A model generated the notes under the pieces. The model saw nothing but the letters and a program-made list of their open reading frames with translations, was not told the origin of the DNA and did not search any database. A stretch of 64,000 nt of DNA from Prochilodus magdalenae (Eukaryota; Chordata; Actinopteri; Characiformes; Prochilodontidae): positions 1-64,000 of the forward strand of contig JAMWET010006593.1 of NCBI GenBank assembly GCA_024036415.1, read 5' to 3'. Positions 10,965 to 21,883 of the stretch are shown one piece after another; the stretch's first letter is position 1, and every line of letters starts with the position of its first letter. The translations under genes and the position numbers were made by a program.

Positions 10965-11902
10965 TTAGCAGGATCGGAGACACAGAGAACAGTGCAACAA
11001 CCACAGCACTACAGTATATCTATAAACAGTAGCTTGCTGGCTTCAGGTTTACGTGCCTTCTCTGGAGTCTTGCATGACATCCTCACTCTCTTGTGACAAC
11101 ACGCCCACGTCAGGCACGCAGCCCTGTACTAACCAATCAATCCCAAGAACAGGGAGACGCACCCCATGTCCTTACGTTATGCAAAGTTCTTTAGTGCACT
11201 CGCTAACATGCAGTGTGAAACCAATTCTCAACTAACAGTTCTCTACACCAGGCACAATGTCAGTCACAGCCTCATCTAGCAGGCAAAGGGCACTGTTTAT
11301 GAATTCTCAGTTATTTAAAAGCTGGTATGGTCCTGCTATGCATATCTGACCATCCTTAAGCAGAGGATTCAACCATGCGATTTGAATACTAAAGCATCAG
11401 CCTTGAGGCTCTCAAGGATGGTACACACAAAGGGATGTCACATTGTCATGGCAAATTCAATTACAGAACTGGGTTCTATGATTTTAATTCTTTTGGCAGG
11501 AAAATGAAATGAATATTAAACTGAATTTACATTATAGAAGTCTATTTATTATAAACAGTCCCAAACAATGTAGTTTAATAAATATGCTATCTAATAAGAC
11601 CATATCAGATGATATTCATAGACATTTAAATGCTTACAGGTACATCCCTTATAAACCACTGGCATGGACACTACCTTGTTTGAAGTACAGCAGGAATTAG
11701 CCTTGCGCTGCTGCCTAATTGTACTGTTCTATTTAAAATGGTGCACAGGATGCTTATCACTAATAAAGGGGTGACGAGAATTTCCCGAAGAGCCACATTC
11801 TGACACCTTTCCAGGCTCTTATCACACCAATTTTCAGCTCAAAGTCAGAATCTGGTTTTTAAACGCAAAGTGCATTTGGAATAGCATTAGTAAAGAGCTG
11901 AC

Positions 11903-12074
11903 CTTGACGAGGATTTTGCCTTTGAGGGCGTCGGGTGAGGGCAGGAGGCCAGATTCTTCAGCGCTGATGGAGGACAGCTCCAGCTTATCCCCCAGAATCT
12001 CCACCAGATACTGAGCCATCTTCTTCTGCTGTGGAACACTGCAGTGGTTCTCTATGGATAGGATCACCGGATAC
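11903..12074 (-). CDS. plch2: plch2 exon 9: end of X domain
   Basis: This 172-nt exon encodes residues 447-504: [58 protein letters not shown]. Glu 455 in SIENH matches the third Ca2+-binding acidic residue of the PLC active site. [14 protein letters not shown] closes the X domain and is nearly invariant in PLC-eta. The acceptor is TTTCAG before GTATCC and the donor is GTCAAG before GTCAGC. It ends in phase 0. Confidence 0.97.
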
Positions 12075-14275
12075 CTGAAACATGCAGAAGCTGTTGAAGC
12101 ACTTATCTGGGGACACATTAATTGTACAATGGAGGCGGCTGCCTGCCTCCGCCTAGTGGAAAGCCCTTTCCTGCTGACACTGTATGATACTGTTACCTCC
12201 AAGTAAAAGGTAATTAATGACTCTCAATGAGGGCACCCAGCATTTTCACCTAATATACAAAACCAAAAAACAATGAAGCAGTTTGCAGGATGAGGCCTTA
12301 ATCATTTTTCAGTATGTCAAAGAATGACTGGAGAACTACTCTAGCCCTGTATATAAGTACAATGTGCTCGGAATTGTCAGCGTGCCCACTCTGTGATTGG
12401 TCAAATGCCAGGGCTGTCTTATACCGAAAGTCAGGCAGAACAAACTGGTAGACCCGAGACTGGAGCAGGACTGTTTTAGCTCTGTGCATTGAGTGACGAT
12501 GTGCCAAGCTTGCTGGTAGGCAGGCAGTGAGTATTTGTGTTACGAGATGACACCAACCAGTAACAGAGAAAAGGGCAGGAATTCCAAGGAAAAGTGGCTT
12601 CTGCGGAAAAGAGCGCCCCCTGCTCTGGAGTGTACATTTATAATTTTGCAGAACTTTAATAACTTTCTATATATTAATAACCTCTAAATGCTGCTGCAAT
12701 CCACATCAGCTTTCTTCACTGGTCCTAAGGGTAAGTTTGTCTACTGCATCTGTTTTATAAAGTTACCGCCTAGATAAGGCGATAGTTGTTTTTAGCCAAA
12801 CCATCCACTCAGAATTGGCCTACTCAGGCTTCTGCTGCTTATTATTCAGTCAAATTTTGGTGATGATTGCCATGATGTCCTGTAAAAGGCACGCAGGCCC
12901 ATCTTTTCATATCAAAATATGTAAATCACAAGCTGAAAGGTGGCTAGCAACCTCGCTAAGCAGTGACCGGAGGGAGAAGGAAAATGGGGAGGGTCTTGAG
13001 ATGAATACTGAATACTGTACAGTATACTACTACAAAGTGTAGCATGCAGTAAACAGTATATACCAGTGTAGCATGCAAAACTGCTAATATTTAGAAGGAA
13101 AAATGCTTTGCAGAAGAACTAACGCACAAATTCTCATCCTCACATCCATCTGAAGAAGAACCTCCTCAGGGACATTACAAACACAAGCATATGTTTAACA
13201 TTCCCATCATGACAAACGGTTGGCTTGAAGGAAACGGCCGTGTGTCAAAAGTGACACGTTTTGGAGCGTTGTTGAGAGACGTGTTCTAAAAATAGCATTC
13301 TGTTTGCAGCAACCTCCAGAAGCCTTGAAGCCTTGGCTGTGTGTATCTCAGTGGCACCTTTAGCAGCGATAGTGCTAATGAAATCAGAGGGAACAAAACA
13401 TAAATGAAACACACACACACACACACACAAACACGCACGCACACGCATGCACGCACACGTTCACTCATGCGTATGCACCACTGAAAGGGGCTGCTGCACA
13501 CAACATACATTCTTCTGCATGAATACTGTCTGCCTTATGTGCTGTGAAATCAAGCACGTTTATACATACGTAAAACTAAAGCAGACCCATTACACAGCCA
13601 CAGAACGTGGACCTTTGTGTTCTAATAAGGTTAATCCTCTTCATACAAGCAAACAGTAAACAGGTACACCTTCTAACAATGACCAACGACCAATAACTGG
13701 CTGACAGCTTTTACCCAATGCCAAGCGCGTGCTCTTATCAAGCACAAGGCTGATGTCTCTTGGCCCACCCAACAGTTTCAGAGTCAGAGAGACTTAGCAA
13801 ATAAAAGCTAACCCAGAATAACCAAAAGTTAGCAAGCTAGACCATCTGACTGTAACTGCCCCTGGCTATTCATTCCTTCATCCGTAAGCCAACGCTGTTT
13901 GTCCTTTCCTTCATTCACACGTTGCTTCTCCCATCAGTTCATTCGTCCGTTTGGTGGTCTGCACGCGTGTGACGTTTTTAATTGTCCAGTTAGAATCACA
14001 TAAAAGCTGGCTAATGTCTTATGTATGAAAGCCAGACCAGGCTAGAATGTTGGACAGAGAGCTGTCAATCAAGCTGCTCATTACCTAAACCCACACAGTC
14101 CAGATAGATCTGTTTAGCATTTTTTAATCACATTTATATATCTTTTTTTTCATTCAGCCTATGCTGGTTATATTTACTGTTCTGTGTTCCCAGGGATGCC
14201 CAAAGCTCACTTCAGTCTCACACAGCTTCCATTTCAGAGATAAATAAGTCTAGGTGGAGAAACTCTGTTACTTAC
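12075..14275 (-). other. plch2 intron 8 (GT-AG)
   Basis: This 2201-nt intron has a GTAAGT donor and a CATGTTTCAG acceptor. It includes a (CA)n/(CG)-interrupted microsatellite at 13408-13462. The rest is unremarkable AT-rich sequence. Confidence 0.8.
13408..13462. repeat. (CA)n microsatellite
   Basis: There are about ten uninterrupted CA units followed by interrupted CA/CG repeats, inside intron 8. Confidence 0.9.
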
Positions 14276-14396
14276 GGGTTCTTGACAAAAGCGTACTTGT
14301 TGATGGTCTCAATGACATCTTTGAAGAGGATCTTGGATGTCAGAGTGTAGCCGTGGTGCACAATTGGCTCGCCATCTTGCCCATCCCAGCAATCCA
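14276..14396 (-). CDS. plch2: plch2 exon 8: X domain core
   Basis: This 121-nt exon encodes residues 407-447: [40 protein letters not shown]. Asp 408 completes the E-x-D calcium site. The HHGYT motif provides the second catalytic His (residue 420 or 421). DGQDGEP differs from the DGPDGEP of mammalian PLC-eta by Pro to Gln. The donor is AACCC before GTAAGT. The split codon CC+G makes the next residue Pro, where mammalian eta enzymes have Glu (KNEYPV). Other PLC classes have Pro there, so this is a tolerated change and not evidence of decay. Confidence 0.96.
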
Positions 14397-14651
14397 CTAG
14401 AAGATAAAAAAAAAAATAATAAAAATTTTTAAAAAGTACACTTTTTTTACAACGATGTCTGAAAACGTTATTCGACTTTTACATAACTTGCATAACTTTA
14501 ATAGAAAGCATACAAACTATGAAAAAAATAGGAAAGAAGATTAACCATGATAGCTCTAAATATCATTCATAAAAAAAAAAATATGCCATTAAAAAAAAAA
14601 ACAAAAAAAAAAAACGCTCCTCTTTCTAAAAAGGATGGAATGGAAACTGAC
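14397..14651 (-). other. plch2 intron 7 (GT-AG, short)
   Basis: This is the shortest intron at 255 nt, with a GTCAGT donor and a TTTATCTTCTAG acceptor. On the + strand it contains two poly-A runs (14565-14615), so the pre-mRNA carries U-rich tracts mid-intron. Confidence 0.88.
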
Positions 14652-14855
14652 CTTCTACACATCTGCAGCCTGCCTGCAGCACCCAGGCGTACATGTCCAC
14701 TCTGGACTGAGACATCAGCTGGTCCCCCATTAGATAGGTGTTATGAGAAGAGGCGATGAAATAGTTGCACAGAGGTTGGGCCATATCCTGGTTGACCTCG
14801 TAGTGTTCAGGGTTAAAGATGTCCCCAGCTGGACTTCGCATATAATTTGTAAAAC
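14652..14855 (-). CDS. plch2: plch2 exon 7: start of the catalytic X domain
   Basis: This 204-nt exon encodes residues 339-407, opening the TIM-barrel X domain that hydrolyses PIP2. Motifs are [59 protein letters not shown] and CRCVE. His 376 in ASSHNTYL corresponds to the first catalytic His of the PLC family. Asn 377 is the neighbouring Ca2+/phosphate ligand. Glu 406 is the first of the E-x-D Ca2+ ligands, completed by exon 8. Catalytic competence is therefore expected from this part. The donor is GAAG before GTCAGT. Confidence 0.97.
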
Positions 14856-15394
14856 CTGTGTGGGTGGAAGTATACCAATAAACAGATAGAAAAACTTTAC
14901 TGGCCTTTCTTAGAGGTTAGAAGGTCAACACCAGATATTTATTCTGTCTTGCTTTGTCTCTTCAAGAATCCTAATCCAAGAACTAGAGTAACTCTGCAAT
15001 GCCACTGTTGTGCTTTCCATGTTTCAAGGGCCTGACAGCTTTATACGGTGGTGTAAAATGCTATCTCAGTGCTAACGAGGCTAGGCACAGGCGACAGGGA
15101 AATGTAACTGCATATTGCCAATAAACAAGCAGGCCAATAAAAACTATTTAAAAGTGATATTTGCCATATATAATACTCTGTACAATTTAAGCTTCCCAAA
15201 GGTTCAGATCTGGGAAGTGCATTCCAGCTAATTTATCCCCAAAAATCAATGAATGGATACAGTTATCCACAGGTCAACAAAAACAACTTGCTCAGACCTA
15301 ATAAAACAGAAAAACACATTTCATTAAGTCATTAGTCTCTGTATTTTGCTGTGCCAACACATAACTAATACCTGAATATCAATTTCAATATTCA

Positions 15395-16235
15395 CTTACT
15401 GAATACTCGAGTACCCAAGCACAGGTGAGCTGTACGGAGTACTGAATACTCGAGTACCCAAGCACAGGTGAGCTGTACTGAGTACTGAATACTCGAGTAC
15501 CCAAGCACAGGTGAGCTGTACTGAGTACTGAATACTCGAGTACCCAAGCACAGGTGAGCCGTACTGAGTACTGAATACTCGAGTACCCAAGCACAGGTGA
15601 GCTGTACTGAGTACTGAATACTCGAGTACCCAAGCACAGGTGAGCTGTACTGAGTACTGAATACTCGAGTACCCAAGCACAGGTGAGCTGTACTAAGTAC
15701 TGAATACTCGAGTACCCAAGCAAGGTGAGCTGTGAGCTCGAGTACCCAAGCACAGGTGAGTACTGAGTACTGAATACTCGAGTACCCAAGCACAGGTGAG
15801 CTGTACTGAGTACTGAATACTCGAGTACCCAAGCACAGGTGAGCTGTACTAAGTACTGAATACTCGAGTACCCAAGCACAGGTGAGCTGTACGGAGTACT
15901 GAATACTCGAGTACCCAAGCACAGGTGAGCTGTACTGAGTACTGAATACTCGAGTACCCAAGCACAGGTGAGCTGTACTGAGTACTGAATACTCGAGTAC
16001 CCAAGCACAGGTGAGCTGTACTAAGTACTGAATACTCGAGTACCCAAGCACAGGTGAGCTGTACTGAGTACTGAATACTCGAGTACCCAAGCACAGGTGA
16101 GCTGTACTGAGTACTGAATACTCGAGTACCCAAGCACAAGTGAGCTGTACTGAGTACTGAATACTCGAGTACCCAAGCACAGGTGCGCTGTACTGAGTAC
16201 TAAATACTCGAGTACCCAAGCACAGGTGAGCTGTA
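15395..16235. repeat. 43-bp minisatellite, about 19 copies
   Basis: The unit contains gagctgtactgagtactgaa, then tactcgagtacccaagcaca and ggt. Copies are nearly identical apart from single-base variants and one shortened hybrid near 15715-15765. Each unit holds the palindrome TACTCGAGTA and AGTACT sites. Because 43 is not a multiple of three, the long open frames here (up to 293 codons on minus) are three-unit superperiods. They are not evidence of a gene. Confidence 0.95.
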
Positions 16236-16633
16236 AAATTATGCAAACATACTTCATGGCTTCCCACAGACATCTATAGTCAAACTCCACACTGCCTAAG
16301 CTATAACTAAGGAAAACACCTTTTATTCCTAATATGTAAATGATTAGTATAACGAGTTCATTTAAAGAGAAAACATAAACAGCCATTAACTCTCATAAAA
16401 AAGGTGAAACAGTTTATGTAATGTTCTGGTGTAAATGCATTGTCTAGCTCGTTATAAAATCAACAGTTATGATTTAAAGCAAGCGAACAAATCAGTTGTT
16501 GCCAATTCAGCAGGTTGATAAGAACATTATCATCATTAGCAAATTTTCTCACGTTAGAGGCATGCTTATTTGAACACAGCAAACAACTTCAAACAATACT
16601 GGTATTTTATCAGCACACCTTTCACAAATACTT

Positions 16634-17125
16634 CACATTATTATGACCACTTCCCTTCTTGTAAAGGAAGTCATGTTTTTGTGGCATTCTCCAAGGCAAG
16701 TCATTTATGAGGATGGCACTCTCATCTGATCTGGGTATGAACCCATCCTTGCAAATCATGTACACCCTGATACATACTGACTGTCTTTCCTCGGGCCGGA
16801 TGGGAACTTCCAGCAAGACAATGTGGCATGTCACGCGGCTAGAAATGTCCGACATTGGCTGGAAGGGCACGACAGAGACAGAGTACTATCCTGGCCCCCT
16901 AATTCCCTCGACTTGAACCAAACTGAGCATCTGTGGGACTACTCGCTTGTCATGTTCACTCTGTGGATCCTATCCTACGCATCTTCCGGCAGCTGTGGGA
17001 TGCACTCCAGTCAGCACAGGTCCAGATACCTGTGAGAACCTACCAAGACCTTACAGGGCCACTGCTAGTACATCTAGCTGCTGTCCATGCTGCACACAGC
17101 AGCAGCTGGTGGTCATAATAATGTG
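16634..17125 (+). pseudogene. Short Tc1/mariner-type element with transposase remnant
   Basis: Inverted ends are cacattattatgaccac (16634) and gtggtcataataatgtg (17125). Between them the + strand keeps QQDN-VACHAARN-RHW and PNSLDLNQTEHLWD. These match the second and third catalytic regions (QDNA and DLNPIEHLWD) of Tc1-family DDE transposases. The N-terminal half is missing. It is an internally deleted, non-functional copy, and a related copy in opposite orientation lies at 48414-48926. Confidence 0.8.
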
Positions 17126-17591
17126 ACTTGACTATGTAAGTACAACTGGCAAATATATTATTCAGCCACGCCCTCCATGACGTGCATTTTAGACTCATTA
17201 AGGTCTAATTATTACTTGATGTTCGAGTCATGCGGGGCAAACGGTGTGGAAACACAAAAGTGATTCTCAGAGATTACGCCGGGAAACACAAGGAGCTAAG
17301 ATGATTAGTATTTCCAATACATCATGTTTCGAAGAACAACACTTCATCTTCCACAAATCAGTTACTGGGCACTGGGACAATCTAAATAAAGCTTTACATC
17401 CAAAGCAGAACTGGAAGTGACAGTGCGGAGACAATGACTAACGATGACCCAATTCAAGCATCACAGCGCACAAGCCATAAACATCTTCATGAATTGGTCC
17501 ATCATTACACAGCCTAATGAATAGCTCTTGGCTTACTGAAATGTTCTCTGAGGAAAACAACAGAATTTTCTTGATATGGCTTTCATCTTAC

Positions 17592-17685
17592 CGTCAATAC
17601 CCAGAACCCCCTGTTTCTGGTTTTCAGGACAAGGCTCAAACTTGGCGACGATTTCGAGACAGTGCTCTTTGGTGACCCTCGTCAT
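17592..17685 (-). CDS. plch2: plch2 exon 6: end of EF lobe, linker to X domain
   Basis: This 94-nt exon encodes residues 308-339: MTRVTKEHCLEIVAKFEPCP, then ENQKQGVLGIDG. FEPCPEN and LGIDG are the conserved bridge between the EF-hand lobe and the catalytic barrel in eta2. The acceptor is TTTGTGTTTCAG before ATGACG. The donor is GAC G before GTAAGA, splitting a Gly codon completed by exon 7. Confidence 0.95.
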
Positions 17686-20600
17686 CTGAAACACAAACCC
17701 AAAGTAAGAAATGACACACAGGCAACAACAAACCATGTTACAGACAGATTATGCATGCACATAAAATCTCATCTCAGAAATCGCAAAAAATCGCAAAAAA
17801 AAAAACGGCTAAAGTGTTTACCAAAGAGAATGAAGCTAATCCCATTGAGAAACATCCCCGCATGTGACTGCCCCACTCGGCCTGTGGAATCCGATTGTTC
17901 TAGCCGACAGCTGGGCCCTAAATGGGCTGATTAGTCGATCAGATTTCCATCCATGCCAATCAGCATCAGGCCCTGTCTAACGGCAGGGGGAGGAGGGGGG
18001 CTGGGCCACCAACAGCTATGGTCCCAGGTCAGAGTTACGGTTTGCGCTAGCTCGATGTATTTGCAAGTGCTTAACCACAGGCAGGAGCTTTGGGCTAATT
18101 GGCTTGGTTAGCTTAGCTCAGAGCTCTTGCTTTGCTTTTGAGATAGAGTTGAACTGCCCATCAAGAGTCTAAGAGCGAGCTTTAATGATGGCCACTTTCT
18201 CCAGTTACTCAGAAAACTGGTAAAGGCAACAACAGTGCTGTAGTCTGGTCTTGGACTTGAGTCGTTTCAGACCTGTTTGGGATTTGGTACTGTTTGTACT
18301 TCAGCTTGTCCCAGTCTTGCTAAGCAGAGTTGAACTGGCTAGTGATGTAAGGTATATAGGCTAGTGCAAAAATTAAAAAGCATTTGAAAAGCATGTTTCT
18401 AATATCTAATAGGATGGTGAAGAACCAGACAGTAAAGTGTTGCACAGGTTTTCTATATAAACCCTATTGTATATTGTATTGTGCCACCACAGGCTAGAGA
18501 TATACAGTACTTGTTGTTTGGCCATGTGTTCGAATAGACAACGTGAACCTACTGTTTAAAGGTACTGTGCAAAGACACATCACACAGTTGCGGGTAGTGT
18601 AGACTACTACTTCAAAACTTTCCACAGTTTTGATGCTGCTGAGTGTCCGCACTGCCCCTACTGTTTACTGTATGTGCTGCACCTTGCATACGCATAGTGT
18701 TAATATCTGAGGACGTCCAAACAGATGCACAAGAGGCAAAGAAGTAAACAGCAAGTATATATGTAGCCTTAAAACAAAGGGGTAGAAGACCCAATTAGCT
18801 AAAAGGACAGGAAGGGCTGTTGATGTCAGATGGATGACTTTACTGACTGGAGCATTAGTTTGGACAGTATACAGACTTCAGTTCATTTCAGTCAGAAAGA
18901 AGTTAGAAAACATCTTGATGCTAAAACCGACAAACAGAAATTACAGTCTAGAGAATTCATTGGCATAATTAAGCCCTGAATACAAAAACAGAGAGGCTGT
19001 TTAATCACACTTTAATAAGATATGATGATGCAGGCACTGACTGAATTCATTTAGAGTGATGATTAGTTGCATTCAGTCAGAGAGTTCAGAATGGGCACTG
19101 GGTGGAATAATGGGAATGAGCATTGGTTACATTCAATGATAGCGATCACTCATTTCAAAGAAACTTCTTACCCATTTGTGTCTGTTAGTAGAAGAGAAGC
19201 CATTTTATTCAGTAATTTGGAAGGAAATCAAATTTAATTTTGATTGATTCGGTCTTATTGCTGGCCCAGTCCCACTTTCACATGGACTCTGTCTTATGGT
19301 TTTAGACTTCTGACTTCTGAAAAACAGCCTTGGCTATAGCCCTTCATATAAAAAGAATAAGGTAAATGGTGATCTCTGACATTCGCACAGAGCTGTAGGT
19401 GATTTTCTTTTTTTCTTGGCTTCAACACTTTGTGTTCCATTTTAAATGGCATCTGTGCCTTTTATTAGATCTCAAGAATACCTGCTAATGAATTAAGTTA
19501 TCTTGTATCTTCATTGCAAGCTACAGTCTTGTGACGATGCTGAAAGGTTCAAATCAAATCCAATCAAACCTGAATCTTAATTAAAATACATGATAAGGCC
19601 TAGAAATGCACAATGCATAAGCACAAAAAGACTGAACTGACTTCATCTCATCAACCAAATATATCTCCCTCCGAAAGTATGCTTCAGCGACAAACTGGCC
19701 TTGACTGACCACATTCATTGTCCATGTTTCCGTGTATACAAAGCCAGGGATGCCAAGGACTTTTTTTTTAAAGCCCTTTGATTTATTCAGCATCTAACAG
19801 CAGATCTAGGTGCTACAATAAAAATTCCCCTATGAAGCCTTAATAATAATAATAACAATGTAGAAGAGGCTCTTGTAATATGTGCCTTCTTGGGTGTGTG
19901 AGGCAGTGAGAGAAAGAGAATGGGAGACAGAGAGAAAGTGAGATCGGGAGAAAATGAGAAAGCGAGCGAGGCTTTCAGAGATGTCTGATTTTTTTAAAAT
20001 GCCTTTGGTCCCATTAACAGGGAAGAGTCAGGCTGCATATTCATCACCAAGCTTATCAAATTACATGCCTGAGTTGAGAAAGAGGGCATGTAGCCGAGGG
20101 TACATATTAGAATGCTGGGGGAAGGCGTACACCTTTTAATGAGCAAGGAAACGGAACAAACTAGGTAGCGGGAATAAAGAAATATGACCACAATATGATA
20201 CTGTTACAATGACGAAATGGTTACGATACACTTATCCAAAGTTTAAGTACTTATAGAACACTGAACACCTGCATATTTCATTCATCAACTGCAAAATATC
20301 CATTAATATTTTATGCACAATAATAAATCCACATTTCACTTGAAAGCTGAACTTTATAAGTACGAGATTTAGCTGGGGCTCCCAAGTAGTGCTTGGCACT
20401 ATATCCAAAAATTAATATTACAGGATATTTTAAATTTGACTGATGGTTTTGATATTTTTGCTTCAGGTAAAACCATTTTAGATGTGTAGTAGGCCTATTT
20501 TTGTATGTGTACATGGGCTTATCATAATAAATTGTCCTTTTCACATTTAATAATAACAATAATACTAATAACCCTTTTTGCAATCAAAGTTAATCTTAGT

Positions 20601-21237
20601 TTGCATTCTGAAAAATAGTACATACCTACATCAAAGTATCGGGCTAACGCTCAGTCCACATGCATGGCATATACTGAGCTAACTTTTGCTTCTTGTCTGA
20701 ATTTCTACATAACTAAAGGTGGCTTCCTGTTTGCCAGCTTTTTATTCCCTTCCACCTTAAATGCTGGAGCAGTTACATTTAGATGGCTGTACCTAAGAAG
20801 CCAACTTCAGCGTCATTGAATTTCTCTAACATGTATACTGGTACTTCTGACTGGCAGACACTCTTGGGATTTATTCATTATCAGCCGGCCCATAAACCCT
20901 GAGAACGCCTGATGCAGCTGATCGAATTAGTTGGTTCCGTTTAGGCAGTTTGAGTGTAAAGAGAAATGACTTAGTGTCCATGTTTGTTTAAGGCTAACCC
21001 ATAACGTAATGTCTCCTTTATCCAGACAGACTGGACAAACAGAGCATGATGTGACTGAGAGACTATAGCAGTCATATGAAACGTGATGTCAGCATCCCTG
21101 GCTCAGGTGCACAACTGACCACACAGGCTAACGTTAGTTTGCTTTCCACTGCTTGCAGGTTGTGCTATTTGGGAATATTTCAGTATAAGGATTATGACCA
21201 AACTCATACTGCTGTCATGAGTTTCATTACATAACCC

Positions 21238-21418
21238 GGGGGTGTCCTATCTTATCCACAAAGGGCCAGTGTGGCTGCAGGTATTCATTCCCACTGAGCC
21301 AGAGCTTACCTGATTCCTGATTGATCAACTGCTCAACAACAGATCATGTGATCTCCTGGTTGGCTGGAACGAAAAGCTGCAGCCACACCGGCCCTTTGCG
21401 CATATGATTGGACACCGC
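21238..21418. mobile_element. Short element with imperfect inverted ends (MITE-like)
   Basis: The left end, tgtcctatcttatccacaaa followed by gggccagtgtggctgcaggt, is mirrored at the right end by agctgcagccacaccggccc followed by tttgcgcatatgattggaca. The interior is about 85 bp and non-coding. Size and structure suggest a MITE. The superfamily was not determined. Confidence 0.65.
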
Positions 21419-21465
21419 TGATATCACCACTCCTAATTCATAACCCATCTAACCAGCACACACTT

Positions 21466-21680
21466 TTACATTTATGGTATTTAGCTGAAGCTCTTATCCA
21501 GAGCGACTGGTTAATCATATTACAGGGAGGCCAATGTAGTGTTAGGAGTCTTGCCCACGGACTCTTATTGGTGTAGCACAGCATAGTCACTCAGCCCGGG
21601 ATTCGAACCCCAGTCTTCCACGTGTGGCGGTGGCTACTTGGCGGGTAGTGGTGTTAGCCTCTGAGCTACACCAACCACGG
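21466..21680 (-). mobile_element. tRNA-derived SINE next to plch2 exon 5
   Basis: It belongs to the same family as 10090-10304, with A-box-like gtagctcagaggctaac, B-box ggggttcgaatccc and the ctctggataagagc tail. Its head starts about 30 nt after the exon 5 donor and it is in the sense orientation. Confidence 0.85.
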
Positions 21681-21712
21681 CTTGTGAAAGGTAAGCATCT
21701 ACCAGGACTCAC

Positions 21713-21883
21713 CTTTTGTTCAGTCTCAAGGAAGCGTGCCAGGTCATCCGTGTCCAGGTGGTCTTTATGGTTACTGTAAGTAAGCATCAACAGGTAAAGG
21801 TCCCGTCGGGTGGACATCATCTTGTAGAAGGAGCAGAACTCATCAAAGCCCAAAGTTCCCTGGTTATCATCTGTGTCCGCCTC
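21713..21883 (-). CDS. plch2: plch2 exon 5: second EF-hand and EF-lobe helices
   Basis: This 171-nt phase-0 exon (57 codons, residues 251-307) encodes EADTDDNQGTLGFDEF, CSFYKMMSTRRDLYLLMLTY, SNHKDHLDTDDLARFLETEQK. The second loop, DTDDNQGTLGFDEF, departs from the canonical EF pattern, as in other PLC-eta proteins. STRRDLYLLMLTYSNHKDHLD is characteristic of eta2. The acceptor is CCATAG before GAGGCGGAC and the donor is AAAAG before GTGAGT. A sense-oriented SINE begins only about 30 nt after the donor. Confidence 0.96.

Larger units (their letters stand above)
6005..11902 (-). other. plch2 intron 9 (GT-AG)
   Basis: This 5898-nt intron has a GTCAGC donor and a GCGTGCAG acceptor. It contains two SINEs (10090-10304 and 10690-10942) and a dead Tc1-like transposon (about 7740-8420). 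There is a 75-bp direct duplication (6590-6660 and 6788-6862) and a poly-T/poly-A hairpin at 7088-7132. Segments 8650-10080 and 11000-11880 show nothing recognisable. Confidence 0.8.
14856..17591 (-). other. plch2 intron 6 (GT-AG)
   Basis: This 2736-nt intron has a GTAAGA donor and a CACCCACACAG acceptor. It contains a 43-bp minisatellite (15395-16235) and a short Tc1-type element with inverted ends (16634-17125). The 15000-15390 and 16240-16620 stretches hold nothing recognisable. Confidence 0.8.
17686..21712 (-). other. plch2 intron 5 (GT-AG)
   Basis: This 4027-nt intron has a GTGAGT donor and a TGTGTTTCAG acceptor. It contains a SINE at 21466-21680 next to the donor. A 180-bp element with roughly 50-bp imperfect inverted ends lies at 21238-21418, and a short GA-rich patch at 19905-19975. 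The remaining sequence, 17700-21230, shows no recognisable feature. Confidence 0.8.

Noticed and set aside
15395..16235. CRISPR-like array
   Set aside because: Units are contiguous tandem copies with no unique spacers, and the sequence is from an animal genome. The same applies to the 54-bp and 30-bp arrays.
15385..16386. Minus frames of 94-293 codons with repeated Leu-Gly-Tyr-Ser-Ser and similar
   Set aside because: They arise from the 43-bp minisatellite cycling through frames. All three minus frames are open and the array is intronic.
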